Shown: positions 21,546-32,700 of the stretch, piece by piece
How positions within the stretch are numbered: position 1 is the first letter of the stretch
Layout of the letters: every line of letters begins with the position of its first letter
Assembly (NCBI GenBank): GCA_033297205.1
Contig: MU859149.1
Coordinates: 62,001-126,000, forward strand
DNA length: 64,000 bases
From: Pseudoneurospora amorphoporcata
Lineage: Eukaryota > Ascomycota > Sordariomycetes > Sordariales > Sordariaceae
Reading direction: 5' to 3'
Program-made: the position numbers and the translations under genes
Notes under the pieces: model-generated
Databases searched by the model: none
Told to the model about the DNA's origin: nothing
The model's input: only the letters and a program-made list of their open reading frames with translations

Positions 21546-24073
21546 GATGGCTTGTTGGGTGTGTCGTCCAGTGTAGAGTCCGAGGGGATGGGTAAGCGGA
21601 GTTATTTAACCAGGAAATATGCGACACAGGATGGAGGTCGAAGGATAGGAAGAGACACCCGAGTCCCATGACAAAGGATGGTGATAAGCCCACTTCCGTT
21701 ACCAATCGTAATCCCCGGGACCCATCAGTGTGCTTCGGAGATATCTTAGCAACTCAGGTGTTGGTAAAAGTTACACCAAACGGTCCTATTAGATGCCGAC
21801 CCGTAGGTGAGATGTACCTTGTATATTGGCTTCGTTGTTGGTGTTAACTTGTCAGAATGAATGCCTTGTTGTCGAGTCATGGCATGGAAGCCTGAGAAGG
21901 AATGGGGGAATATACAAGTCCGAGTCCTTGGCATCATCTGTCATATCGTGCGCTTGGTTCTCTTTCCATACTATGCCTGCCAAGTATAGTATGTGGCGGC
22001 GGAGCTGACATCCGGGCTCTTCTGGGTTGACGTTTTCCCACTCGGCGAAAACATGACATGCACGATTGCTTCCAGTTAGAGGCACCGGCGTTTTGGTCGC
22101 TTGCGGTGTGCTTGAAGCGTGCATTTTCTTGGCAATTTGTGTATCCAAAGTGTGTTTGCCATTTCACTTAAGTGTTAAGAGGCAGAGGTACGTACCTACC
22201 CGACCATCTCCCGCACCGCATTTGTCATCTTTCCCGCCAACCTCCAGAAGAAATTCTTTTATCTCGTTCATCCAGCCAAACCTAAGCCATCAAGCCCGCT
22301 GCCTAGCAACCACCCATCGCTCTAACAATTGTAGACGAGAACTACTGGGCCGCTCGCATTGTTCTGCTTACCTTCCATAGCTGTCCCGATGTCAACACCC
22401 GATCCGGATTGGGATTGGCCATTTGGCGCGTTGACCTATCGGGGAAATCGCATCATGTTGAATCATATTTCGTCAAAATAAGTAAGCCCCATAACCCTAT
22501 CTCCAAGTCTCTCGTTCGTTCTAGCCCATCCCTTTGTCACCCCATGGTCGAAATTACAATCCCAAAACCAACATGGCTGGCAGCGGCCGCTAGCCCGCAT
22601 CCTCGGATACTTATTCCAGATGAATTCTCCCGACACCGTTGCTCAATGTTTCACAAGGTTAAGACTTTTTTTTCCGAGCCTCATTGGTGCTCCTATCTAC
22701 AACCATGGAAATTCCAGGAAATATTTCCATTGTGTCTCAGTCCAGGAATGACTGTCCGCATTGTCCCACGGTCCCACCGAACAAGATGCAAGTAAGATTG
22801 TCAACAAATCTCACTGCCACCACCCCACCCCAAAAGGCAACCTCATCAGAGTTATCAAATTTAGACGCACAAATGCAAAGTACGTTACGTTGCAACGAAA
22901 GCGGGACCTAAATCTCACTGCTACGCCCTTTTGTCATTCCTGACATCACGGTACCACGACTGCAAGGCTGCCGTGGTGACGACGACTTCCACAACTTGCG
23001 CGACTTACTTGTACCAATAACCTTCCAATCCGGTCTTTGCATTCGGGCAAACTCAACTCGGCCATTTGCGACATCTGGTTGCCGCGTATAAGAACCAGTG
23101 GGCGACCTCGTCCTGTGCTGTTCACAGTCAACGCAGGCGAATCCGAGCAGGAAACCGGCCCACTCGTTCCGTATCGTACTTTTGTTCCCCTTCACAAATC
23201 CCAACCATTTTCCGTTCCCCGTTCCCTTTTTCGATTTTGGCCGAGGCTGTTGATGAGAACCACATGGGATTCAGAACCATGACCCAGAACACTGCAATGA
23301 ATCACCCTGAATCAGCAATGACTCCTCCCCTTCGGCATTGGCGTCATAGCATCGGCGTTAGGTAGGTAGGTAGAGTATCCGTCATGTCTCCCAGGGAGGT
23401 CTCGGATCGACAAGACAAGACAAGACAAGACAACCTTATTGACTGCCGTGCAATATGGAAATCACTGCAGCACTGCAACGCCCCGGTAGACAAAACGTAT
23501 CTCTGACAGTTGGGTCTCATAGAAGGATGACAAAAGGAACGTACCTCAGGTACCTTACCTGCATCAATCAGAGTCCATCCATCCATCCCGTCGCTAACAC
23601 CTGACCGAAATGGGACTGCTACTGCCCCATTACATCTTTCAGGGGCTTTAACACCGAACCCTTAACCTTACTTAGTTGGCGTCCAAGATACGCCCCGTCC
23701 TGGGGTTAAGGGCAGCAGTTGCCGCTAACACCGAATGCGTACTTAATAAATCCCGAAGCCGGTTCCTTTGGGTTTTGAGCAATGTAGTAGTTCTAGTGTC
23801 GCCCCCGGGTAGGACAAATTCAAACACACCGTGACGGCCTTCCTACATGGCCAAGGTATGAAGTCATTGTTAAGATATCCCGCGTTCCCGTCCTCGTGTT
23901 CACAACCTAACGCACATCCATTACAAGCACTTCCACTTATGGTAGAAAATGTCCAGATGCACTACACAGAATCTTAGTGTTAAGACACAGCAGGCTTCAC
24001 GCGGCTAACAGCGCGCACGCACACACTAACAGCGCGCCCGCCGCCCGCCCGGAGATAGCAACCAACCTACCTA
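21546..24073. other. MFS promoter and gene-poor DNA
   Basis: The first few hundred bases are the upstream region of the MFS gene. The rest carries only short unconvincing frames. It has a (GGTA)n run near 23358 and an ACAAGACAAGACAAGACAAG pentamer repeat near 23411-23431. It ends at the MITE target site. Confidence 0.5.
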
Positions 24074-24445
24074 CAGTAAAAAAAACCCCAGTTGTGGCAA
24101 CCCCTAAAATCCGGGCAAAGGGGTTGTTGGAACAGGGGGGTTTGCTGGGACTAGGATGGGGTGCACGGGCCGCACCACCAAAACCACCCAAAAAAAGCCT
24201 ACCTTATGCTCAAACTTTTTGTCCCCTTCTATAAGACTATACTAACCCTAACCCTATGCTTTCTACCCTTTTTTCCGCCCCAAAACTTCACCTTCCCATA
24301 CAAATTTAAGAGCAACTTTTCACATTTACGTTGCTAGTTGCTGGGTTGCGCTTACTCAGCGAAAAAATAAAAATTTCGCTCTGGGGGTTGTTGCAACAGG
24401 GGGGGTCGCCAGCACTGGGGGGTGTTGGAACAGGGGGTTTTACTG
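24074..24445. mobile_element. MITE, Tc1/mariner-like, TA target duplication
   Basis: The 372-bp element begins CAGTAAAAAAAACCCC and ends GGGGGTTTTACTG, forming imperfect terminal inverted repeats. It is flanked on both sides by TA (24072-24073 and 24446-24447). Inside lie three copies of a GTTGTTGGAACAGGGGG word (24121-24140, 24383-24404, 24421-24437); TGTTGCAACA within one copy is palindromic. There is no transposase frame, so it is non-autonomous. CAGT...ACTG ends with TA duplication fit the Tc1/mariner (Fot1/pogo) superfamily. CCCTAA-like telomere words at 24243-24256 are probably coincidental. Confidence 0.8.
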
Positions 24446-25202
24446 TACAGGTAAGGAACCGAACCGTTGTTACTGTAGCTCCCGTCCATTATCTCCACCC
24501 CCGCCACTACCACTAAGCCCTTTAGCGCTAGGTTCGCCCATGTCTTCCTTTCTTGGCACCTCAAGCTTATTCCAACCACACCTTCCTTCCTTCCTTCCTG
24601 TCCTCTCCAGCAGGTCCAAGTCTGACACGACTGGCTTTTTGAAAACAACAACAACAACAAGAACAAGGCGAAACAACCAAGTTGGGGAACATTGATTGAT
24701 TATAATCTGAAATGCAAATTGGAAGAGTGAACGGTAGGTTCAGTACGGAAAATCGCTAGTGTCGGTTGTACCTGCTCACAGCTTTCTTCTTCCACCCGGC
24801 ACCCAAAAACGCCTGGTGACAAGTCGGCTGACATGGACAACAATCGGGAGACGTCCATTTTATTGAGCAATTTTGTATATTCTCCCCCATATTGTGCTAG
24901 TACACCGGGAGGACCGAAAAAAACTTGTATACCTCACAGACTTCCATCGGTAACATGAAGGTTGGAATCAAGAAAGTAAGGGCACTCTCTAAGCCTTCTA
25001 TGGAAAACACAACCATGACGCCTGTCGTAAACTCAGAATAATCCCGTCGGTTTTAAACGTGGAAAAGAAGATACAAGACTTCAAGGAGAGCAAGCTAATA
25101 ACCTTTTCAACAGACTGCTATGATAACTTGAAGGATAATCGCGATTATCGAAATAAGGCCAGTACGTCTCTCAAAACAAGTGTTTGAAGTTTGTCATAAA
25201 CT
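24446..25202. other. Intergenic, 3' flank of the 25203 gene
   Basis: Holds a (AAC)n run near 24645-24660 and AT-rich DNA toward 25200. No gene supported. Confidence 0.5.
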
Positions 25203-27368
25203 TCAAAGTTCGAGCATATTCTGCTCAACGCCCCATTCCTTAGCAAGGTCTCTAGTCCTCAAATGAGGGCTCGCTCGGCGTGGCTCGTCCTCTTCGTCAA
25301 TAGCTTTGGTAGAAGCAGGTGTGAAATTGCGAGCTCGCTTGATATTTCCATTTCCGTTTCCATTTCCCACGGCACTATCACTTCCATTACCATTTCCGTT
25401 GCCCTGTCCGCTTCCGAGACCAGCGTTGAGCGAGCTGTCGGTCCGACTGGCAAAGGGGGTCAGCCCGCGTGGCGGGTTAGAAGTGGGATTTGTGGAAATG
25501 TTGGAAGTCGAGTTCGAGGTCAGGTTGGGTGAGAAATTGGAGGAAGGGTTAGAGGGAAATGCGGCAGCAAGGCCAGAAGGAAGGCCAGAAGGAAGGTCAG
25601 GAGGAAGGCCAGGAGGAAGGCCAGAAGGAAGGCCAGAAGGAAAGCCGGGAGGAAAGCCGGTAGGGTTGGGACATGAAACATGACCGCTAAACATGTGAGA
25701 GCTGGACCCAAACTCGGCCTGTCTCGGACTATTCTGATGGCTCTCTGCGACCGAGAACATGCTTTGCAAGCTTGGAGAGTTGCTCGAGCTTCCGGCGCCA
25801 TCCATGGAGGACACCATTTGGGACAAGTTGGATGCGATGGGACACTGGGAGTAAGCCGGCTGTGAGAACTTGCGAACGTCGCTATGGTCTGCAGAGGGGG
25901 TCGAGTAAGCTGATGAAGGGTTGGAACCAGAGATCGTAAGGAAGCGGTTCTCCTTACGTGACTTGACATCCGAAGACGGGAGAGGTATCTGGTGAGGCTG
26001 AAGCGGAAGCGGCATCGGCTGGTTTAAAAGAGTGTTGGTCAAGCAGGAGGCCATGTCGGAGGGGATGGATGGCATGTGAGTAGACATGGAGGGGAAGTGG
26101 ACTCCTGTAGTCATATCTTCAGCACGGGGAGGGAGTGTTGTCGGGGTATTTGTTGGCACCTTCATGCTCGTAGGGTGCTCGTCATTATCCATGCTATGTC
26201 CAGAAACATGCATAGCGTCGGGTTGGTCGCGATTGAGACCATCGCGGTAGTCCGGCATGGTTTCATCGCTACTCTGTTGCTGGGTGCCCCGTCGCATGCC
26301 AAATTGCCAGGAACTGTTGCCCATTGAGCCAGCCCAGTCCATATAGGAAGGTTCAGTGAAGGGATCGGGGTAGGAAAGCGACGAGCCAGAGCCAGTGTTG
26401 GTTCCTCTGGGTGCATAGGGCATCTGGAGAGTTTGTGTACCCCCGTAGCTGGTGGTAGGCGGTTGGGGTTGAAACACGCCATGGGTCATGATGGGAGTTG
26501 GGAAGCCTGCTGAGCTCTGGCTGCTTTTCTTGGCTCTCTGGGGCGAGTGCGTGTGGGAGTTGATGCCATCGTCGGGCTGGTATGTTGGGACGGGAGCGTT
26601 CGAGATGTAGGTCGGGGTACGCCACATGGATGGGTTCGGCCAGGCGATAGAGTTGTCTTCAAGCAATTCTAAACACACAGACTGCGGTCAGCTTTGAAAA
26701 CAGAAGGGAGCCGGGTGGCTTGGTCTTACCTAGCGGAGCATGCTGAAAGGAAAAGGCGACAACATTCTTGACCCGCTCAAAGGGCACCGTCAGTGAGTCG
26801 CGTGGAAAGCCTTCGCTGATGAGAACTTTGATGCGACCAAGGTCATCACCAGGGCTCCAGTGGCTCTCGTATAGAAGCTCACGGCGAAAGGTAGGAAACT
26901 TGAGGCGTTCGCGTTCGCCCGTCTTGGTATACTCTTGGTGCTTGTCAGCAAGGCATTGTACTCGCCGACTGTTATTGCCATGATGCGAAGGGGGTTTTTG
27001 GGACACGTACCAAAGGTGTCTGCAATCAGATGGGGTCCGTTGACCTTTCGATCGAAGGCAGTAGACGCCACCAAGCGGCCGTCGATGAAGATGCGCGCCT
27101 CGAACTTGACAAACTCGGTATGCCTGCTGTATGTCTTTGTGAAGAGACTGATGTCGGGGGTTTTCCAGGCGTGCATCGAGATCTGGAATGGACTGCCGGC
27201 TGAAAGACTCGGGATGAAGCACGTCATGACAGGCAAGCCAGCCTGTCCGTGCATGTGAGCGAGCTCCTGGTCGGGAACTACATGACACTGGACCTTGAAC
27301 TCTTTGATTGGAATCTTGCCGTCCCTGCCTGTAGGGAACAGGATGACGTCCCAGTCGTCGTAGCGCAT
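25203..27368 (-). CDS. Conserved fungal protein of unknown function with Ser/Asn/Pro-rich tail
   Basis: Three exons (27011..27368, 26730..26933, 25203..26668) encode 675 residues. The 77-bp intron (GTACGT...CTGAC...AAG) and the 61-bp intron (GTAAGA...CTGAC...TAG) join ADTFE-YTKTGE and HAPLE-LLEDNS in frame. The N-terminal 190 residues form a compact domain: start MRYDDWDVILFPTGRDGKIP, then PVMTCFIPSLSAGSPFQISM, FEARIFIDGRLVAS, LLYESHWSPGDDLGRIKV, FERVKNVVAFSFQHAPL, SIAWPNPSMW. I recall this pattern from filamentous-fungal hypothetical proteins without a known function. The rest is disordered, with (GLPSGLP)-like repeats, SNxTSN repeats and a GN-repeat, and a basic end (KRARNF). A regulatory or nuclear role is only a guess. 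Confidence 0.85.
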
Positions 27369-28279
27369 CGTATGGTCTGTCGCAGCCCAGCCGGAGTTGA
27401 AGTGGAGAGAGGCAGAATGTAGTATCGATGTTGCTCGGAGCACTGGCAAGATACCTATAATGCAACAAGGAGCAAGAAGAGTTGAAGCAAAACGAAACAG
27501 TACACAACAGACAAGCAAAAAGTGACGATGGTTGGCCACAAGAGTTGGAGTCGAGGGTTGCCAAGTGTATACCTCTAGGTACAGATCTCCTCCTGCTTGA
27601 CCGCCTAGACGGGGAGTACCTACCCGTATCACACCAGGCCAAAAGGTCCACAGCAATCTCGTGAGCAGCAGCCAGCTGGGCCCAGAGAAAGGGAGAGTGC
27701 TGTGGTCGTTCCTTCCGTTTCTGTGTCGACAACATGGGGAACTCCACAGATGGCCGGCATCATTGATTTCGAAAATGTCATGATCCTGCAATTCGAGTGT
27801 CATTGTCATGATTGAGACTTGCCCTTGAAACTTGTTGGCCAGAGTGATTTCCATGGATTGCCTGTTGACGTTTATCGTAGACAGGCGTTGCCCTTGATAG
27901 AGTCTTCGGTCCCGAGCCGGTGGTCCACTTGCGACTTACACGGCAAATGGAGCCTTCTGGTCAGTGATTGGAAGGGAGAAAACGGCAAGGTTACTCCAAG
28001 ACTGGATAGAATTCCAGGCCCTAGAGGAAAAGCAGAAACTGGACATCCCGTCGCGACTGTATGATATCAGAACCAACAGGCAGCATGTCAAAGATAGAAC
28101 GAGGGGAGCAGTTCGGCCGGCAGCACTCTCGACATGATTAGTAATGACTGCTTCCCATAACTCAACCCTATGACTTCCCCAGGTACCGTTCACCCCGGAT
28201 GGAAGTACCAAGTAGCAGCTACCTCTATGTACACGGCGCATGCTCTGTTCTGTAACTATTCCTTCGTGACTGTAAGTAT
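27369..28279. other. Promoter of the 25203 gene and 3' flank of NDUFB8
   Basis: Both neighbours are on the minus strand. No additional gene is supported. Frames extending the 25203 gene upstream look like untranslated leader. Confidence 0.6.
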
Positions 28280-29006
28280 TCACGGGTTAGGATCACCCGA
28301 CTGTCTCGCCTGTCAAGTGAAAATGCCAAAAGTCAGCACTGTCCAGTCCCATGTCTTGATCCACAAAATGGAGGAGACCTCGAGGCCGTCTCCATCTTTC
28401 AGCCTGGGGAAGCTCCACTTACTCTGACAGCTCCCGAACCGCCCAACTCTTGCAACAAACCGCCCTCGAACTCGCGAGGATAGGACACCCTGTCGGGATA
28501 CGAGAGCTTGACGCCGTAGCAGACGCCGAGGAAGACAACGATGAAGGCGCCAATCTGGGCAAGACCCTTGCCGGGCGAGATCCAGGTGTAGTCGTATGGG
28601 GAGAACATGCCCAGGATATCGTGGTCTTCGTGCACGGGCTCGCCAAAGTTCCGACGTTCCTGAGGGTCCCACCAATCGGCGTAGGGATCGCGATGCTGGC
28701 GCTTGATGCGCGGAGGGTTGATGTAGCCGCCGTTCTGCACAAACCCAGTCCGTCAGCTACCGTTTGGTTCTGGTCTGCCTGTCTCGCTGCCTCCTATTCT
28801 ACTGCCTATTGTCATACCATCTCGGGGTCCTCGGCATCGGTAAGGTGAGGATAATCGGACTCGGGGTACTTTTCGTCGATGAGGCCTCCGCGGCCGGTCA
28901 TATTGTCGGGCAAGAAGGTGCGGCGTTGTTGGACAATGGGGGATCGGTTCGCGGCGAGCGCAACAAGGCGGGCGGGCGAGGCCCGGACAAATCGGCGGGA
29001 CAGCAT
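28280..29006 (-). CDS. NDUFB8: NADH:ubiquinone oxidoreductase subunit NDUFB8 (ASHI)
   Basis: Three exons (28818..29006, 28423..28734, 28280..28309) encode 176 residues, an accessory subunit of the membrane arm of mitochondrial complex I. The first 30 residues are an Arg/Ala/Ser presequence (MLSRRFVRASPARLVALAAN). The family core is YINPPRIKRQHRDPYADWW, NFGEPVHEDHDILG, YDYTWISPG, followed by one membrane helix (GLAQIGAFIVVFLGVCYGVK). The last 30-bp exon is chosen because AGA|GTAAGT is a strong donor. The acceptor TTGACAG keeps the frame and gives the end AVRARQSGDPNP, like fungal relatives; reading through instead would give RVSGASPG. It is divergently paired with SWR1 across 744 bp. Confidence 0.92.
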
Positions 29007-29750
29007 CTGGGTCGGTGTAAATCGTCAGTTATTGTTTTGAATTGGGTGCTGTCAATTGGCGCATGGTTACCTTGGCTTATGAGGGCCGCAATGCAAGTCG
29101 TGATGCCGAGTTCGAATTGATTTGGATCGGGATCTTGCCGTTGACGACACCAAGGCGCAACTCGTCGGCCTGTTCAATCCAGATGGTCTGTGCAGAGAGG
29201 GCTTGTGGAGCTCCTCATTGGCTTGCAGGGATGGGGTGAACATGACCCGAGGAATGGCCGCCCCGCATCAGGGCTCTTGGCTTTGGAGCTGCACTAACAA
29301 TTTCACAGTGGCACGCAGTGTCTCGCCCAGTGATGAGCTCCCCTTTCCATCGTCAGCGTCAGAGCTTCCCACTCTCAAACGCGTCGCGCACAGATCTCCT
29401 CATGGCTCCTGCACCCAACACGGCAGCATCATTCGCCATCAGCAGAGGCCATCATCCACTGTCGAACCAAGATCCATCAGGCTGGTGGCTTGGTGTCCCG
29501 CTCTCAGTGCCGTTGATGGATTTTTTTCGTCGGTTGGCAACTTTTTGCGATTTGCGGGCAACGGCCATTTTCTCGACATTTCCACGCCTTGACAGCCCTT
29601 CCCGTAGCCTGATCACGCCCAAACGCGGACATGAGATAGTTCCAAGTCGTGCGGTTTCTCTGACGTTGTTTTGGTCTCACCAAATGCCCGCTTCGCAGAG
29701 ATATCCGCCCCCATATCCTTTCGATAGGCGTGGCTGCGGTGACAGTGACC
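29007..29750. promoter_or_regulatory. Divergent promoter between NDUFB8 and SWR1
   Basis: 744 bp separate the two start codons, which face away from each other, so both promoters must lie here. No TATA box stands out. Short frames inside are not supported. Confidence 0.6.
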
Positions 29751-32700
29751 ATGACTACTATGATGACCGACTCTGGCACCGCGTCTGATTCTGCGGGAGT
29801 TGATGCACCAAGGAACGACACCATTTCGGAAAACAACACCCCCGCCATTGTCAACGGCAACGGCAACGACAACACCCCTAGCCATCATGACAATGACGAT
29901 AACAAGAAGGCCTTGGAAAGTACAGACAACAACAACAACAACAACAACAACACCAACACCAACAGCAACCATGTTGTCCCCGCCATCGATACCGCCTCTA
30001 CTCCGACCAGAAACACCAACAACGATGCTGGATTCCTCGACCAGTCGCCCCTGTCGTCCCTCTCGTCCCCACTGAGCGAACCCGACAACTTTGACTTTGA
30101 TTCCGATCCGATACCTTCGATCCTATCCCCTCAACATCATCAGGATGCAATGTCTACGACAAGCCATCATGCCCGCGATGGAGAGACTCCCGAGCTCGAC
30201 CAAGATGGACAACCGCCTGCCAAGCGACGCCGAGTCCGCGCAACAACCCCCAACAATCACAGTCGCAAACCGAAGCCAGAGTCACCACCATGGAAGAAGT
30301 TCGAAGCCGAGGGTCCGACCACCATCATCACCGAAGACGGTCGTCGCAAGTCTGGTCGCGTCAATCCCGTCTTGTTAGGCATGAAGCCCAGCGACAAAAA
30401 GGTAACGCGGAAAGCTATACAAACAAGTCCTGTCAGCAACAAAAGCAGCGCCGCCAGTTCGTCCAGAAAGCCAGCGCCAGCAAGCAGCAGCAGCAGCAGC
30501 AGCAAACATGCCACCGCCAAGATGCCACCGCCGCCGCCGAAAGCTCCCGCGCGCAAGTCCGCCACGACCCATGATACCAGACCCTCCGCGTCCCGATCCC
30601 GTCGACGATCTACGTCTCCCCGACGTCCTGCTACACCACCGAAACCCGCTGCGGTCGGCACGCGACGGTCTACGCGCCAAGCCATTCGAGCTTCCTACGA
30701 CGACGGCCAACTCTCTCCCGGTGCCTCGCGCGCCACTCCCCGTATCAAGCTCAAAGCTCGCCCCCCATTGACCGTGATACCCCTCGTCCATCCAAGCCAA
30801 GCCCATGTCCGTCCAAAGCTCGGTCCGAATTTCGAGCAATATTTTGCTCGCGCTCAAGAAATACCCGTGGAAGAGGGTGGACAGCAGATCGTCGATGAAG
30901 GGCCCGAATACACAGACGAGATGGCCCTCCAAGACGCCAAGATCATTCTACGGGTCGAAAAAGAGGTTGAGCCAGGGGGCTTACTCGCCCCCGACAAATG
31001 TTCGGCGTTTGAGCCTGAAGCCGAGGAAGAGCCTCCACGACAGTGGGCTCACCTCGACCACCTTACAAAGGCCATGACCAACTTCCGCAAGTTGATGTAT
31101 AGGGAGCAGCAGTTGCATATGCAGGCCGCCAAGCGCATCGCCATTGCATGTGAAGTCGAGTGGAGACGCCGAAACCCGCAGCCCAAAACCGCCCAAGAGA
31201 TTGAGCTCGAGGAGATCGAAGCATCCAAGGCCAAATGGCGCCAGGTTACCAAGGCCATTGCCGGTACATGGGAGAATGTTAGGGTCGAGGTCAACAGGCG
31301 CCGCTTGGTGGAATGGGAGGCGGAGGAACAGCGCCGTGTCAAGGCCGCCCTGAATCAAGCAGTCAATCTTTCCGAACAAAAGCTACAGCAACGACAAGCG
31401 CAAGTTGACGGGGACGAAATCACAGACGAGGATGAGGATGAGGACGACGAGGACCTGGGAAGTGGCATGCCGTCAGTGCTGGGCGACGACGAGGAAAGTG
31501 ACCAACACTCCGACGCAGGATCCGACGACATGTCCGACCAAACTGACCAAGGCGAAGACGAAGATAACATGTCTTCCTCCGAGGACGATGACGAGAAAAA
31601 ATCGGCCGCTTCTGACGAGGTCCTAACTCAAGAAGAGTTGCGCGCGAAATACGCCGACCTGCCTACCTTGGATAAAACCGACGAAAACAAAGATATCACC
31701 AAGGACGTGGAGATGGCGGATGCTTCGGCTGCTGTGGATGGTACTGTTGATGATACAAGTGACGAGTCAGTAGACATGGACGACGACCTTGGCTCTAGCG
31801 AGGAGGAGTCAGATGAAGACGACGAGGACGAGGATGACCAAGAAGAGGAAGAGTCTGACGATGAGCCTGCTGGCTTACTAGGATTATTCTTCGGAAAGTC
31901 AGAGTTGAAGAAGCTAAAGGAGGAGGCTGTAACTGAGGAGCCGTCGGCTGAAGCTGCTGGGGATGTGGAAATGGCCGATGCTCCTGCTGTTGGTGATGCC
32001 GAGCCCCAAATTAATGGCCATACGGACGAGGCGCCGAAAACTAATGGTATCCATACTAATGAGCAGCGGGCAATATCTCCACCCGAGGGTACAGACGAGG
32101 AAGTGTCGTTACTGGTGGTACCCGACAACAAAGCAGTAGAGAGTACTCAGACCACAACAGAGCTGGACAGTGGAGTGGCAAAGAAGGATTCTCTCGTCAA
32201 TGGTGGGCCATTGAAGCAACCCAACGGGACTGTACAATCCGAGAACCATGCAATTCCATCAAAAGAGTCGATTGATGGGGGCGACGACATCACGATGGCC
32301 GATGCTCCACCAACAGACAAGCTGCAAAAGGATACCGTCTCGGCGCCGTCAATAGAGGCATCACCACCTAACCCACGACATGATAGCCAGGAAACAGTGG
32401 CAGCTACTGACATGCAAAGCCAGTCACAAACTCAGTCACCAAAAACAACTGATACCAAACCCACCGACATTGACACTCCCCACTCTGAGCTGGCCGTTAG
32501 TGTGCAAAAGCCCGACAGCAGGCAATCCTCACCCCAGCCGACGACCCCAACAGTCAAGACCGAAATCCCGTTTCTCTTACGTGGAACACTACGTGAGTAT
32601 CAGCATCATGGTCTCGACTGGCTTGCGCGGCTCTATGCCAATAACACCAATGGTATCCTGGCCGACGAGATGGGTCTAGGAAAGACGATCCAGACCATTG

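Noticed and set aside
24239..24257. CCCTAA repeats suggesting an internal telomere remnant
   Set aside because: Only two to three units inside the MITE; too short to claim telomeric origin.
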